This document shows positions 35,171 through 42,230 of a stretch of DNA of 64,000 nucleotides, piece by piece (within the stretch, counting starts at the first letter, position 1; each line of letters begins with the position of its first letter). Source of the stretch: Streptomyces sp. CB01635 (GTDB lineage: Bacteria > Actinomycetota > Actinomycetes > Streptomycetales > Streptomycetaceae); NCBI RefSeq assembly GCF_002803065.1, contig NZ_NNBL01000013.1, positions 124,001 through 188,000 of the forward strand. Reading direction: 5' to 3'. The notes beneath the pieces were generated by a model that was given only the letters and a program-made list of their open reading frames with translations, was not told where the DNA came from and did no database searches. Made by a program: the position numbers and the translations under genes.

Positions 35171-36814
35171 CTAGGCAGTGTCCAGGAGCGAGTCTTGTAC
35201 CCACGTCCCAGAACTGCGCGCATCCCGAACGGTTTTGGATGCGCTGGTCCCCCGCGTTCTCGTTGTCCCTGTCCGGCAACGCGCATCGTGTGCACGCTCC
35301 GCGACGGGGCGGCGGGTTTCCTCACGCCCTCGCTCACCACGATCGGCCTGGACGGTCCGATGCCCAGCACCATCACTCTGGTGATGCTGGGGCGGTGCCG
35401 TCCGTCGCCGGATCGGGTGCCCGAGGGCGCGCCTGCCAATGGCCACCGAGGCGGCGTCATGGCGAGTCATGCTGCGAGTCTTGCTGATCAGGGGCTTGCG
35501 CCAGTGCTGGTCGCCCCACATCGAGGTGTATGCCGGGTCGACGGCGACGATCGCGATGCCGTGCTCGGCGGCCATGGAGACGATGCGGGCCTTGAGCTTA
35601 CCGGTGGGCATACCGGAGATGAGTTGCCTAAACCGCTTCTTGCGGCCGTGCTTCTCGCGGGTCTTCTCGGCGGCGAAGTCCAGGTTTTCGATGCCGATCG
35701 CCTGCGCGCCGGTCTGCTTGGTCCAGTGCAGGAGGCGGGTGAGGGCGTGCCGGATCTGGGCGTCGCGGTGGTCGGCGGTGCCGGACAGGTCGTAGTGGAA
35801 GCGGCGCGGGTCGCCGACCGGGTTGCCGTGCCGGTCGAGCCGGTAGGCGGCGAAGTGGTCGGCGTTCGTGTCGAGGCCGACCATGCCCTTGGCGCAGGCG
35901 GTGGCCATCGGCATCGTCTGCACGACGGACCTGGTCCACGAAGCGGTGAGGTACCAGCGGCCCCGCTCGACCTGGCAGTGGATGCGGTAGGCGACGGCAT
36001 GGTTGGCCTCGGTGCGGTCGCGCCACTCGTCCCCACGGTGCGCGAACGCGACCTTGGAGGCAAGAACGTACCGGCCATGCTTACTGTTGGCCAGGTGGGC
36101 GAGCGGGGCGGGCATCTTGATCGACACTTCGCCGTCAGGTGTGACGCGGATCGTCTCGTTCCCGAAGCGTTTTCCGGACTCGCCGTCCGCGGCGAGGAAC
36201 CAGCGCTCAGCCTCCCAACGCTGACGCCACTCACGCTCGGTGAGCTGCGCGGCCTGAAGGTTGTGCCGGTTCTTGAGCAGCCGCCGGCCACCGCGAACGA
36301 CACGGACATGCCCGCTCTTCCAGTCGTCGCGGGCCACGTCGAGGCGGTGTTCAAGGGTAGCCAGGCGGCGGGACTTGTGGAACCACTCGCCCTTGGACCG
36401 GTACCCGCCCGGCGCCCGCTTGCTGCCTTTCTCCCCGATCGGGAGGGACAGGCGGTGTCGCAGCATGCGGACACCGGCTTCAAGGTTTTGGACATGGGCG
36501 AGCAGGCAGCGTCGGGCCAGGCCGTACTGGTCGTGCGTGGCCTTCGTGATCGCACCCGCGATACGCGACGACGATTGCTCGGTCAGGTCACGCTTCCGGG
36601 ACGCCCACGCGTCGTTGTCGTGCTTGTGCCCGGCTGCGCAACGGGCCTTGAGGTCGACAGAGGCCAGGCGGCCCTGGTGCTCGCCGACCAGACGCAACAC
36701 CTTCTCGTCCTTTGGTGTGAGGTGCTTGAGACGGTCGCGTAACGCCACACCGGACGGGCCGACAGCAACGAACGGCGGGTCGATGGTGCGGAGCTGCTTC
36801 TTCTTGTCAGCCAT
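35171..36814 (-). CDS. TnpB-related protein of the IS607 element
   Basis: A 547-residue RuvC-like protein of the TnpB-related type. Candidate catalytic residues are Asp315 in VGLDTNADHF, Glu376 in IGIENLDFA and Asp453 in MTRHDAASVAIGRRAL. The four-Cys zinc ribbon of typical TnpB is absent: the usual TSxxC region reads AYTSMWGDQHW. The N-terminal 300 residues are longer than in IS605 TnpB. The last about 70 residues are low-complexity and run into the element end. ATG at 36814 overlaps the end of tnpA by 8 bases. The family is thought to be omega-RNA guided; whether this Cys-less form cuts DNA is unknown. Confidence 0.85.
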   Translation of the reverse strand: MADKKKQLRTIDPPFVAVGPSGVALRDRLKHLTPKDEKVLRLVGEHQGRLASVDLKARCAAGHKHDNDAWASRKRDLTEQSSSRIAGAITKATHDQYGLARRCLLAHVQNLEAGVRMLRHRLSLPIGEKGSKRAPGGYRSKGEWFHKSRRLATLEHRLDVARDDWKSGHVRVVRGGRRLLKNRHNLQAAQLTEREWRQRWEAERWFLAADGESGKRFGNETIRVTPDGEVSIKMPAPLAHLANSKHGRYVLASKVAFAHRGDEWRDRTEANHAVAYRIHCQVERGRWYLTASWTRSVVQTMPMATACAKGMVGLDTNADHFAAYRLDRHGNPVGDPRRFHYDLSGTADHRDAQIRHALTRLLHWTKQTGAQAIGIENLDFAAEKTREKHGRKKRFRQLISGMPTGKLKARIVSMAAEHGIAIVAVDPAYTSMWGDQHWRKPLISKTRSMTRHDAASVAIGRRALGHPIRRRTAPPQHHQSDGAGHRTVQADRGERGREETRRPVAERAHDARCRTGTTRTRGTSASKTVRDARSSGTWVQDSLLDTA

Positions 36815-37401
36815 CGGCAGCCGCCGCTTCCAGTGCCTTCATGGCACGGTTCTTCGCACTGCGGCGGCCGTACAGGCGGGCACAGAACGAGGTCAGAACC
36901 TCCACCATGTCGCGCACCAGGTCGTCTTCGACCTCGCCGTCATCCAGCACAACGAGTCGACGGCCGGTTGCAGCCAGAGCGGCCTCAACGAGTTCGACGC
37001 TCATACGGCCCAACCGGTCTTTGTGCTCCACCACTACGGTGGTCACCGCCGGGTCGGCCAGCAGGCGACGGGCCTTGGCACGGGCGCCGTTCATGCCCGA
37101 AGCGATCTCGGATTCGACGCGCACGACCCTATCTATGCCCGGCCTTCGCGGCCCATGCCGACAAGCGTGCGGTCTGCCGCTCCAGGTCGGCCTCCTGGTC
37201 ATGGGAGGAGACGCGGGCGTACAGGCCCACGCCACCGGCCACGGACGGTGAGGCGTTCGCGTCGATGTTCACCAGGATCGTGCGCGGCCCCACTCGCTCC
37301 GCAGGGACCGGCAGCGTGCCCTCACGAAACCAGCGGTACGCAGTACGCGGGGCAACCCCCTGTGCGCGCGCCCATTCCGTCAGGTTCATACACCAGACCA
37401 T
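36807..37401 (-). pseudogene. IS607 serine-recombinase tnpA, frameshifted by a 4-bp duplication
   Basis: The N-terminal MerR-like HTH (MNLTEWARAQGVAPRTAYRW) and catalytic Ser region (VGLYARVSSHDQEADLERQT) are in one frame. The remainder (VESEIASGMNGARAKARRLL, VVVEHKDRLGRM, AALAATGRRLVVLDDGEVED) is in another. Between them lies a tandem ATAGATAG near 37132; removing one ATAG unit restores HRVVRVESE. The duplication puts a stop after 90 residues, so transposase activity should be lost and the element is probably immobile unless helped in trans. Likely start is the ATG at 37389. Confidence 0.88.
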
Positions 37402-37464
37402 ACGACACTCATGACATCTAAAAGACGCTTATAGACGCATAGTCGAGAGCAGTTCCTGACCCCT

Positions 37465-37659
37465 GGGTATGCTGCCGAGTACCGGATTCTCGAAACCCGG
37501 CGGTTGGCCGACGACCTGGTACTCGGTTACCTGGACGCCGAGTTCTCGTTCACCGACCGGACCCCGGTTGCCGTCAAGCTCGCGATTGTGGTGCGCCGGG
37601 TGGCGGACGGCTGGTCCATCGTCCACTACCAGGTGTCCCGCTTGGATAAGGACTCCTAA
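37465..37659 (+). pseudogene. SnoaL/SgcJ-type gene, 3' part
   Basis: The frame GYAAEYRILETRRLADDLVL, then DAEFSFTDRTPVAVKLAIVV, DGWSIVHYQVSRL and a TAA stop is the C-terminal half of the NTF2-like protein whose first part is at 34973-35170. It is open from the junction with the IS607 element and has no start codon of its own. Confidence 0.85.
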
Positions 37660-37796
37660 CAAAAGCGGTGGGTTTGACCTGGTCAGAAGGTCGGTGTCGT
37701 GCACGAGGCAGCCGGGGAGCGGGACGCGGTCAGGCGCGTAAGCGCATGCGACAAACCCGGTGACGTCGGCGATCATCCCCGGGATACTGGCCGCCC

Positions 37797-38543
37797 ATGG
37801 ATGAGGTCAAAGTCGTCGTCGCCCATTCCGAGCGCGCGACTCTGCGCGTCGGCGACGTGTTCTTGAAGGTGGACGCCGATCAGGCGCGCATCGACGTCGA
37901 GGTCGAGGCGATGTCCCTCGCGCCGGTCCCGACCCCGGAGGTCCTGTGGCGCAAGCCGCCCGTGCTCGCGATCGCCGCAGTCCCCGGGACGACGCTTGGG
38001 CGCCTCGGCGGGCCGTCGACCGGGTCGCCGGCGGCGTGGGCCGCGGCGGGTGCCGCCATCCGGAAGCTGCACGAAGCGCCCCTGCCGCCCCTGCCGGGCC
38101 GGGCCGGCCGGAGCGTCGTCGCGCTGGCGGCGGAACTCGACGACGAGTGCGAGTTGCTCGTGACGAACGGCGTCCTGCCCGCCGACGTGGTCACCCGCAA
38201 CCGCCAGGTCGCCGAGGCCGCGCTCCGGCCGTGGACTCCGGCGTTCACGCACGGAGACCTGCAGATCGCGCACGTCTTCGTCGACCGCGACGAGGTCACA
38301 GGCATCATCGACTGGTCCGAGGCGGGCCAGGGTGACCCCCTGTACGACCTCGCCACCTTCACGCTCGGACACGAGGAGCACCTCGACGACGTCATCGCCG
38401 GCTATGGCACCGACATCGACCTCGACGTGATCCACGCGTGGTGGTCGTTGCGAAGCCTGCTGGCGGTTCGCTGGTTGATCGAGCACGGCTTCGACCCCTC
38501 CGCGCCGGGGTGTGAGATCGACGTGCTGAGATCCCGTATGTGA
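37797..38543 (+). CDS. aminoglycoside phosphotransferase (APH)-family kinase
   Basis: A 248-residue protein-kinase-like phosphotransferase. FTHGDLQIAHVFVD is the Brenner-type catalytic loop (HGDLQ with catalytic Asp), and GIIDWSEAGQGDPLYDLA holds the metal-binding Asp. The N-lobe is short (RVGDVFLKVD with the ATP Lys), and lengths fit small-molecule kinases of the APH family, which are widespread in Streptomyces and mostly unassigned. A possible -10 (GATACT) lies about 15 bases before the ATG, so transcription may be nearly leaderless. Drug resistance cannot be inferred from this alone. Confidence 0.88.
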   Translation: MDEVKVVVAHSERATLRVGDVFLKVDADQARIDVEVEAMSLAPVPTPEVLWRKPPVLAIAAVPGTTLGRLGGPSTGSPAAWAAAGAAIRKLHEAPLPPLPGRAGRSVVALAAELDDECELLVTNGVLPADVVTRNRQVAEAALRPWTPAFTHGDLQIAHVFVDRDEVTGIIDWSEAGQGDPLYDLATFTLGHEEHLDDVIAGYGTDIDLDVIHAWWSLRSLLAVRWLIEHGFDPSAPGCEIDVLRSRM

Positions 38544-38589
38544 GGCTGCGCGGGCCCGGCTGCTACGTATGCGTTCTGACGCATCGGGC

Positions 38590-39053
38590 AGGCCATCCCC
38601 TGGGGCGATCGCCCGCCCTTGCTCTCGACAAAGTGCGGTGCGCAGTCGTCGCCAGCAGATGACGGCGCAGCCAAGGGTGACGAACGCGTGATGGATGTCG
38701 TCGCGGATCTCCCAGCGGATACCCAGGCAGCGGAACCGGTGCAGCAGCGCGATCGCTCCTTCCACGACCCAGCGGCACACGCCCAGGCCGGAGCCGGGCC
38801 CGGTGCCGCGCCGGGCGATGTGCGCGGTGATCTGGAACCCGCGGACCTTGTCCCGGTAGACCTCGTGGTCATAGCCGCGGTCGGCGTACAGGTGGTCGGG
38901 GCGGCGCAGTTGCTGGCCGCGCCTACCGCGGATCGGCGGGACGGCCTGGATCAGCGGGATCAGTTGGGTGACGTTGTTGCGGTTGCCGCCGGTGGTGATG
39001 GCCGCGAGCGGGATGCCGTGCGCCTCGACGATGGCCACCGCGTGTCGTGGCAC
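38590..39053 (-). pseudogene. IS5-family transposase, C-terminal remnant
   Basis: The minus strand reads AIVEAHGIPLAAITTGGNRN, DVTQ-like NNVTQLIPLI, LYADRGYDHEVYRDKVR, CRWVVEGAIALLHRFRCLGI and TLGCAVICWRRL. These are the second Asp and the Glu regions and the terminal helix of IS5-type transposases. The N-terminal third is missing: the frame begins at the junction with the RTX gene flank at about 39053. Its own stop is also lost. Confidence 0.82.
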
Positions 39054-39108
39054 GCCAGCTGGCCACTCTGAGCGTCACAGTTGGCCGGCCCGACGAACCC
39101 GCTGCCGG

Positions 39109-39537
39109 TCAGCAGCTGATTGGGGGGTTACCGGAAGCGACTCGGCAGAAGTCCGACCCGAGTCCGCCGTCGACGGTGCCGGCGTTCGGGCCGACGAAGA
39201 GGGAGTCGCCGTCGGCGCCGCCGAGGATTTTGCCGGTCGCCGTGGTACCGGCGTTGGCCATGAGGAAGTCGCCGCCGGCGCCGCCGTCGACGGTGCCGGC
39301 AACGATGCCGTTGATGACGATGTAGTCGCTGCCGCCCAAGCCGTTGACGCTATCGCCCGAGGCAAGGGCGCCGCAGCTGATGTTGTCGGAGCCGGCAGTA
39401 CCACTGACGGTCGTACCGGACACGGGACGGCCGTTGACCGTACATGACGTCAGGGCTTGTGCAGGCGTTGCGGTCAGGGCGAGGGGAGCGGCCACGAGGG
39501 TGGCGGCGCACAGCGTACGCATCACGTGTCTGATCAT
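39109..39537 (-). CDS. small secreted RTX-type calcium-binding protein (142 aa)
   Basis: A Sec signal (residues 1-29, ending TPAQA) precedes a mature part with hemolysin-type Asp/Gly repeats: GTAGSDNISCG, GLGGSDYIVING, GGAGGDFLMANAG, GGADGDSLFVG and GGLGSDFCRVAS. These resemble the GGxGxDxLx nonapeptides that form a calcium-bound parallel beta roll, though spacing is irregular and four Cys are present. It probably folds outside the cell on binding Ca2+. The larger RTX-bearing protein at 42231 shares the repeat style. An IS5 remnant abuts its 3' side. ATG at 39537 or the internal ATG at 39522 could be used. Confidence 0.8.
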   Translation of the reverse strand: MIRHVMRTLCAATLVAAPLALTATPAQALTSCTVNGRPVSGTTVSGTAGSDNISCGALASGDSVNGLGGSDYIVINGIVAGTVDGGAGGDFLMANAGTTATGKILGGADGDSLFVGPNAGTVDGGLGSDFCRVASGNPPISC

Positions 39538-39635
39538 GTAATGAGTGGCTCATGACGATTTCATGATCGCAATGCTGGGCCATCGGTGACTCTTCCGTTC
39601 GAGGCAGTTTGCCACCCGGACGGGCCGCCGGGGCT

Positions 39636-39840
39636 GACGGTTGATCGACGACGGCATGACCCTCGGCTGCGCCCACCCGATGGGTCCGCTCGCGCCGGCC
39701 GACCTCATCGGGCTCGATAACCGTCCAGTCGATCGACGAGTCGATGTACGCCGAGTTCAAGGAGCCGCTGCACTGCCTGCCCCCGCCACTGCTGCTGCGC
39801 GTGGTCCAGGCGGGGCTGCTGGGCGACAAGACCGGACGAT
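39636..39840 (+). pseudogene. 3-hydroxyacyl-CoA dehydrogenase C-terminal remnant, frameshifted
   Basis: IDDGMTLGCAHPMGPLAPAD and LIGLD, then after a one-base shift near 39720 TVQSIDESMYAEFKEPLH, PPPLLLRVVQAGLLGDKTGR. This is the C-terminal domain of 3-hydroxybutyryl-CoA dehydrogenases. It ends exactly inside the LLGxKTGRGFY motif, where the next remnant begins, so two unrelated gene pieces have been joined. Confidence 0.78.
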
Positions 39841-39945
39841 GCGCTCGGCTCCCTCCAACTGCTTGGAGTTGCCGGCAAGCTCACCGCCGTCGATCCGTGC
39901 AGAGACACGTTGATGGAAGGGCAAGAATCCGCCGCCGCGCTCATC
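39841..39945 (+). pseudogene. degraded second copy of the 1385-1723 hypothetical gene
   Basis: The frame LGSLQLLGVAGKLTAVDP, then DTLMEGQESAAALI reproduces the centre of the protein at 1385-1723 (LSSLQLLGVAGRLTAVDP, DTLMNEQESAAALN) with strong DNA identity over about 95 bases. Both ends are missing and no start codon precedes it. Confidence 0.75.
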
Positions 39946-40380
39946 AGCTCCCATAAAGGTGGCCACGAACCAATGGGTCGTGCTCCAAGACGAAGTCAGA
40001 AGCCTCCCAGAAGTCGGACAACCGCGGATGCTGCAAGGCCGCTTCACGATCGAGCTTCAGGCCGAACAGCGGCCCGTCAGGGTTGGCCAGCCCGGCAGTC
40101 ACGAGCGTCGAAGCTGGAGTCGTCTGCCCGGCCACGGGTCCGACACGGCATGCGAACGCGATGTGATCAGCCCAGGCATCTGACCCGTTCCCCACGTCCC
40201 GAAGATCACATCTATCCAGGCGTCGTGATCGCGGTCGCGGTGGTGGTAGCAGTTCGCGAAGTAGACGGCGTACGGCTCACCGTCTGAGCAGATGAAGTTC
40301 CACGCCCGCTCGATAGGGGCGTTGCAGCACTCGCACTCGAACTCGCGGGTCTGCCGGTCGGGGCCGAAAGGCAGGGACAT
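39944..40380 (-). pseudogene. hypothetical protein, frameshifted
   Basis: From an ATG at 40380 the frame reads SLPFGPDRQTREFECECCNA, FICSDGEPYAVYFANCYHHR and DAWIDVIFGTWG. It continues in another frame after about 40195 as DHIAFACRVGPVAGQTTPAS, LFGLKLDREAALQHPRLSDF and VLEHDPLVRGHLYG. The two parts look like one protein of about 140 residues with a CxCC zinc-knuckle-like start. No domain is recognised. It is a recent-looking single-event pseudogene, or a sequencing error could explain the shift. Confidence 0.6.
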
Positions 40381-40549
40381 GGCGACATGATCCAGTGTCA
40401 GACTGGGGACAGCTCCACAGGGCTGCCTGTTGGCCGCCCGAGTCAAACTCCACTGCTGTAGCCGCACCGACGAGCCCAACAGTGCCGATCAACGCCGAAC
40501 CTCGGCCACAGCCGGGGTCGGTTGAGGTCAAGAAGTCCCCTCGATCGAC

Positions 40550-40586
40550 CTGATAAGGATGAGGCCACAGGTTCAAAACCTGTGGC
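40550..40586 (+). tRNA. tRNA 3'-half-like fragment (tRNA-Ile-like)
   Basis: CTGATAAGGATG resembles the anticodon loop (GAT) and 3' stem of tRNA-Ile, and GGTTCAAAACC within CACAGG...CCTGTG is a perfect T-arm. The 5' half and the normal acceptor strand are absent. The arms also form an 11-bp perfect hairpin (GGCCACAGGTT). It may be a third att scar; an unrelated hairpin is possible. Confidence 0.4.
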
Positions 40587-40647
40587 CAACCAGCGCGCCC
40601 TCCGCCGTTCGATGAAACGGCCTGGCTTCACTCGGCCCCTGCGGGAG

Positions 40648-41445
40648 CTAGGGGCTGTTGCTTTCGACCAACAAGCCGTCAGGGCCCATCCTGTAGAACT
40701 GGGGCGGCCCCATCGTTTCCACGACCCTCCGCAGCTCTGCTTCCTTCTCGGCGGGGTCGGAGCCGTTCGGGTCCCTCACGCGGAAACCATGGAGCTCGAT
40801 GTTCTCCGCGTCGACGTCCCCGGACTCAGGCATGCCCTCCTGGATGAAGCCGCAGAGTGCACGCAGCGCGTCTTCACCGAGCTCCAGAGGATGAAAGGGC
40901 AGGGCGTATGGCTCCTCTTCCTCACCTGGCCACGGAATGACGTCCGCCGGACGATCCCCAGCCCAGTAGGGAAGTTCGAAGGGGAGAGGTTCGCCGATGT
41001 TCTCGATGATGCCGTCGTCCGGTGACAGGCTCAGAGACCGGATGAGACGTCCGTCTTCCCAAACAGCGAACGCCAACCAGTCGACCACGCTGTGCATGGC
41101 GTGCAGGACCAACCGTCGGCCGGCACTCGCCGCGACGAGATGTCCGGGGAGCTGTGACGGGGAATCGATCATCACGCGCCGATCGCAGACGATCTCCACA
41201 CCGGGCCAGCTCGCCGCATAGGCCGTTCCGTCCGGGGGATACACGCCCTCATACAGGTCCGAGCCATGACTTTCCTCGATCTCGCAGCTCGGATTGAGAC
41301 GCCGCATCATCACGGAGGTCTGTTCCAAGTCCGCCGCTCCCACCTGCCGCAGTAGACCGGGCACATCGCCGTCGGCGTACACGAGCAGACCGGTCTTGGC
41401 TCCCAAGGCCCCTCCCCAAACACCATGCTCAATTCGTCGCTGCAC
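40648..41445 (-). CDS. DUF6928-family protein
   Basis: A 265-residue cytoplasmic protein starting with GTG. Landmarks are LGAKTGLLVYADGDVPGLLR, YPPDGTAYAASWPGVEIVCD, LHAMHSVVDWLAFAVWEDGR and LSLSPDDGIIENIGEPLPFE, matching a family common in Streptomyces that I know as DUF6928. GGGGGGAT lies just before the GTG at 41445 and decides this start over a longer frame. Function unknown. The upstream small gene (41507-41707) is on the same strand 61 bases away and probably co-transcribed. Confidence 0.8.
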   Translation of the reverse strand: MQRRIEHGVWGGALGAKTGLLVYADGDVPGLLRQVGAADLEQTSVMMRRLNPSCEIEESHGSDLYEGVYPPDGTAYAASWPGVEIVCDRRVMIDSPSQLPGHLVAASAGRRLVLHAMHSVVDWLAFAVWEDGRLIRSLSLSPDDGIIENIGEPLPFELPYWAGDRPADVIPWPGEEEEPYALPFHPLELGEDALRALCGFIQEGMPESGDVDAENIELHGFRVRDPNGSDPAEKEAELRRVVETMGPPQFYRMGPDGLLVESNSP

Positions 41446-41506
41446 CGTATCCCCCCGCTCTGACACGGGAGCAGCGTCATCAGCGGGGCCATTCTGGGCC
41501 GCCTCT

Positions 41507-41707
41507 TCAGGCGAACGGCGACATGCCGCGGCTTTCCAAGTGGGCGAGTGTGGCCTCAAGGCATGCGTCGGCGGATGCCAAGTCACGCCTAAAGAATGAC
41601 TCTCCCAAGACTCCGCCTGAGACGATCACCATCCATCGATGTCCGCGTGTGCGCTCACCGTCGGCCTTGAAGAGCATCGAGCACCCTTGTTCGGCCAGCC
41701 ATTCCAT
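41507..41707 (-). CDS. small hypothetical protein (66 aa)
   Basis: A 66-residue protein: MEWLAEQGCSMLFKADGERT, WMVIVSGGVLGESFFRRDLA, SADACLEATLAHLE. It has an alpha/beta look with no signal peptide. The frame is closed by a stop about 45 bases upstream of the ATG, so the protein cannot be much longer. It lies 61 bases before the DUF6928 gene on the same strand. Function unknown. Confidence 0.6.
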   Translation of the reverse strand: MEWLAEQGCSMLFKADGERTRGHRWMVIVSGGVLGESFFRRDLASADACLEATLAHLESRGMSPFA

Positions 41708-42230
41708 CAGTTCTACGACGTCCGTATCCGTCCCCTCCGGGGAAGATCATGCCCGCCGACCGATGGGCATCGTCGGCCCACCCCATGCCGTACGAGGGCA
41801 ACTGATGGTCCGACTGACCGTAGGTGCCGGATCTCATGGAGCCACGGATCAGAAGCTGTCAGTGCCACAACCGCGCCACATCGGGCGGGGACTCACGGGG
41901 AACTGCGGCTGCTGGCGGGGCCACAGCCAGAGACACGGGTGCCCGGATGCCGCAGGTCAGACCTCAACCGGCCCCACCTCGCTCCCCAAGCGGTGTCCGC
42001 CGAAGCCCCAGCCCAGACATCATCTGAGCTGGGGCTTCTTGGTTCACCGGATGTGGCGACGAGCCGGGCCCGTGCCGCACGCCGGTCGGTGGTCTCAGTT
42101 GCGGTCCCCCGACGCTTCACCCGCCCTCGTCGTGGTTTCTCACCCGCGGGGGTGGATTCCGGCGGCCGGTGAGCGCAACGCGGCCCAGCGACGGACGGAA
42201 TGTTGTGCGTCCGGCGCAAAGCTGCGGCCC
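41708..42230. other. intergenic with a strong terminator
   Basis: About 520 bases. No coding signature. A hairpin at 42003-42037 (listed separately) suggests that a transcript from the left ends here, but I could not identify a gene or tRNA in front of it. Confidence 0.4.
42003..42037 (+). terminator. intrinsic terminator
   Basis: AAGCCCCAGC and GCTGGGGCTT pair perfectly (10 bp) around a 15-base loop and are followed by the T-rich CTTGGTTC on the plus strand. No upstream gene on this strand is evident, so it may serve an unseen small RNA or a lost tRNA. Confidence 0.7.

Larger units (their letters stand above)
35171..37464 (-). mobile_element. IS607-family element inserted in the SnoaL-like gene
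   Basis: The element consists of a serine-recombinase tnpA (frameshifted) and an overlapping tnpB, on the minus strand. Its outer limits are set by the two halves of the interrupted SnoaL/SgcJ gene: coding ends at about 35170 and resumes at 37465. IS607 elements insert without target duplication and leave no terminal repeats, which agrees with the absence of a clear direct repeat here. Borders are accurate to a few bases. Confidence 0.85.

Noticed and set aside
34289..36742. 817-codon plus-strand open frame over the SDR, SnoaL and IS607 region
   Set aside because: Spans three unrelated genes read in wrong frames; composition is typical of a shadow frame.
37797..38543. Calling the APH-family kinase an aminoglycoside resistance gene
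   Set aside because: The family also contains many metabolic small-molecule kinases and no resistance context is present.
39109..39537. Type I secretion substrate reading of the small RTX protein
   Set aside because: It has a clear N-terminal Sec signal and no ABC/HlyD-type exporter genes are nearby.
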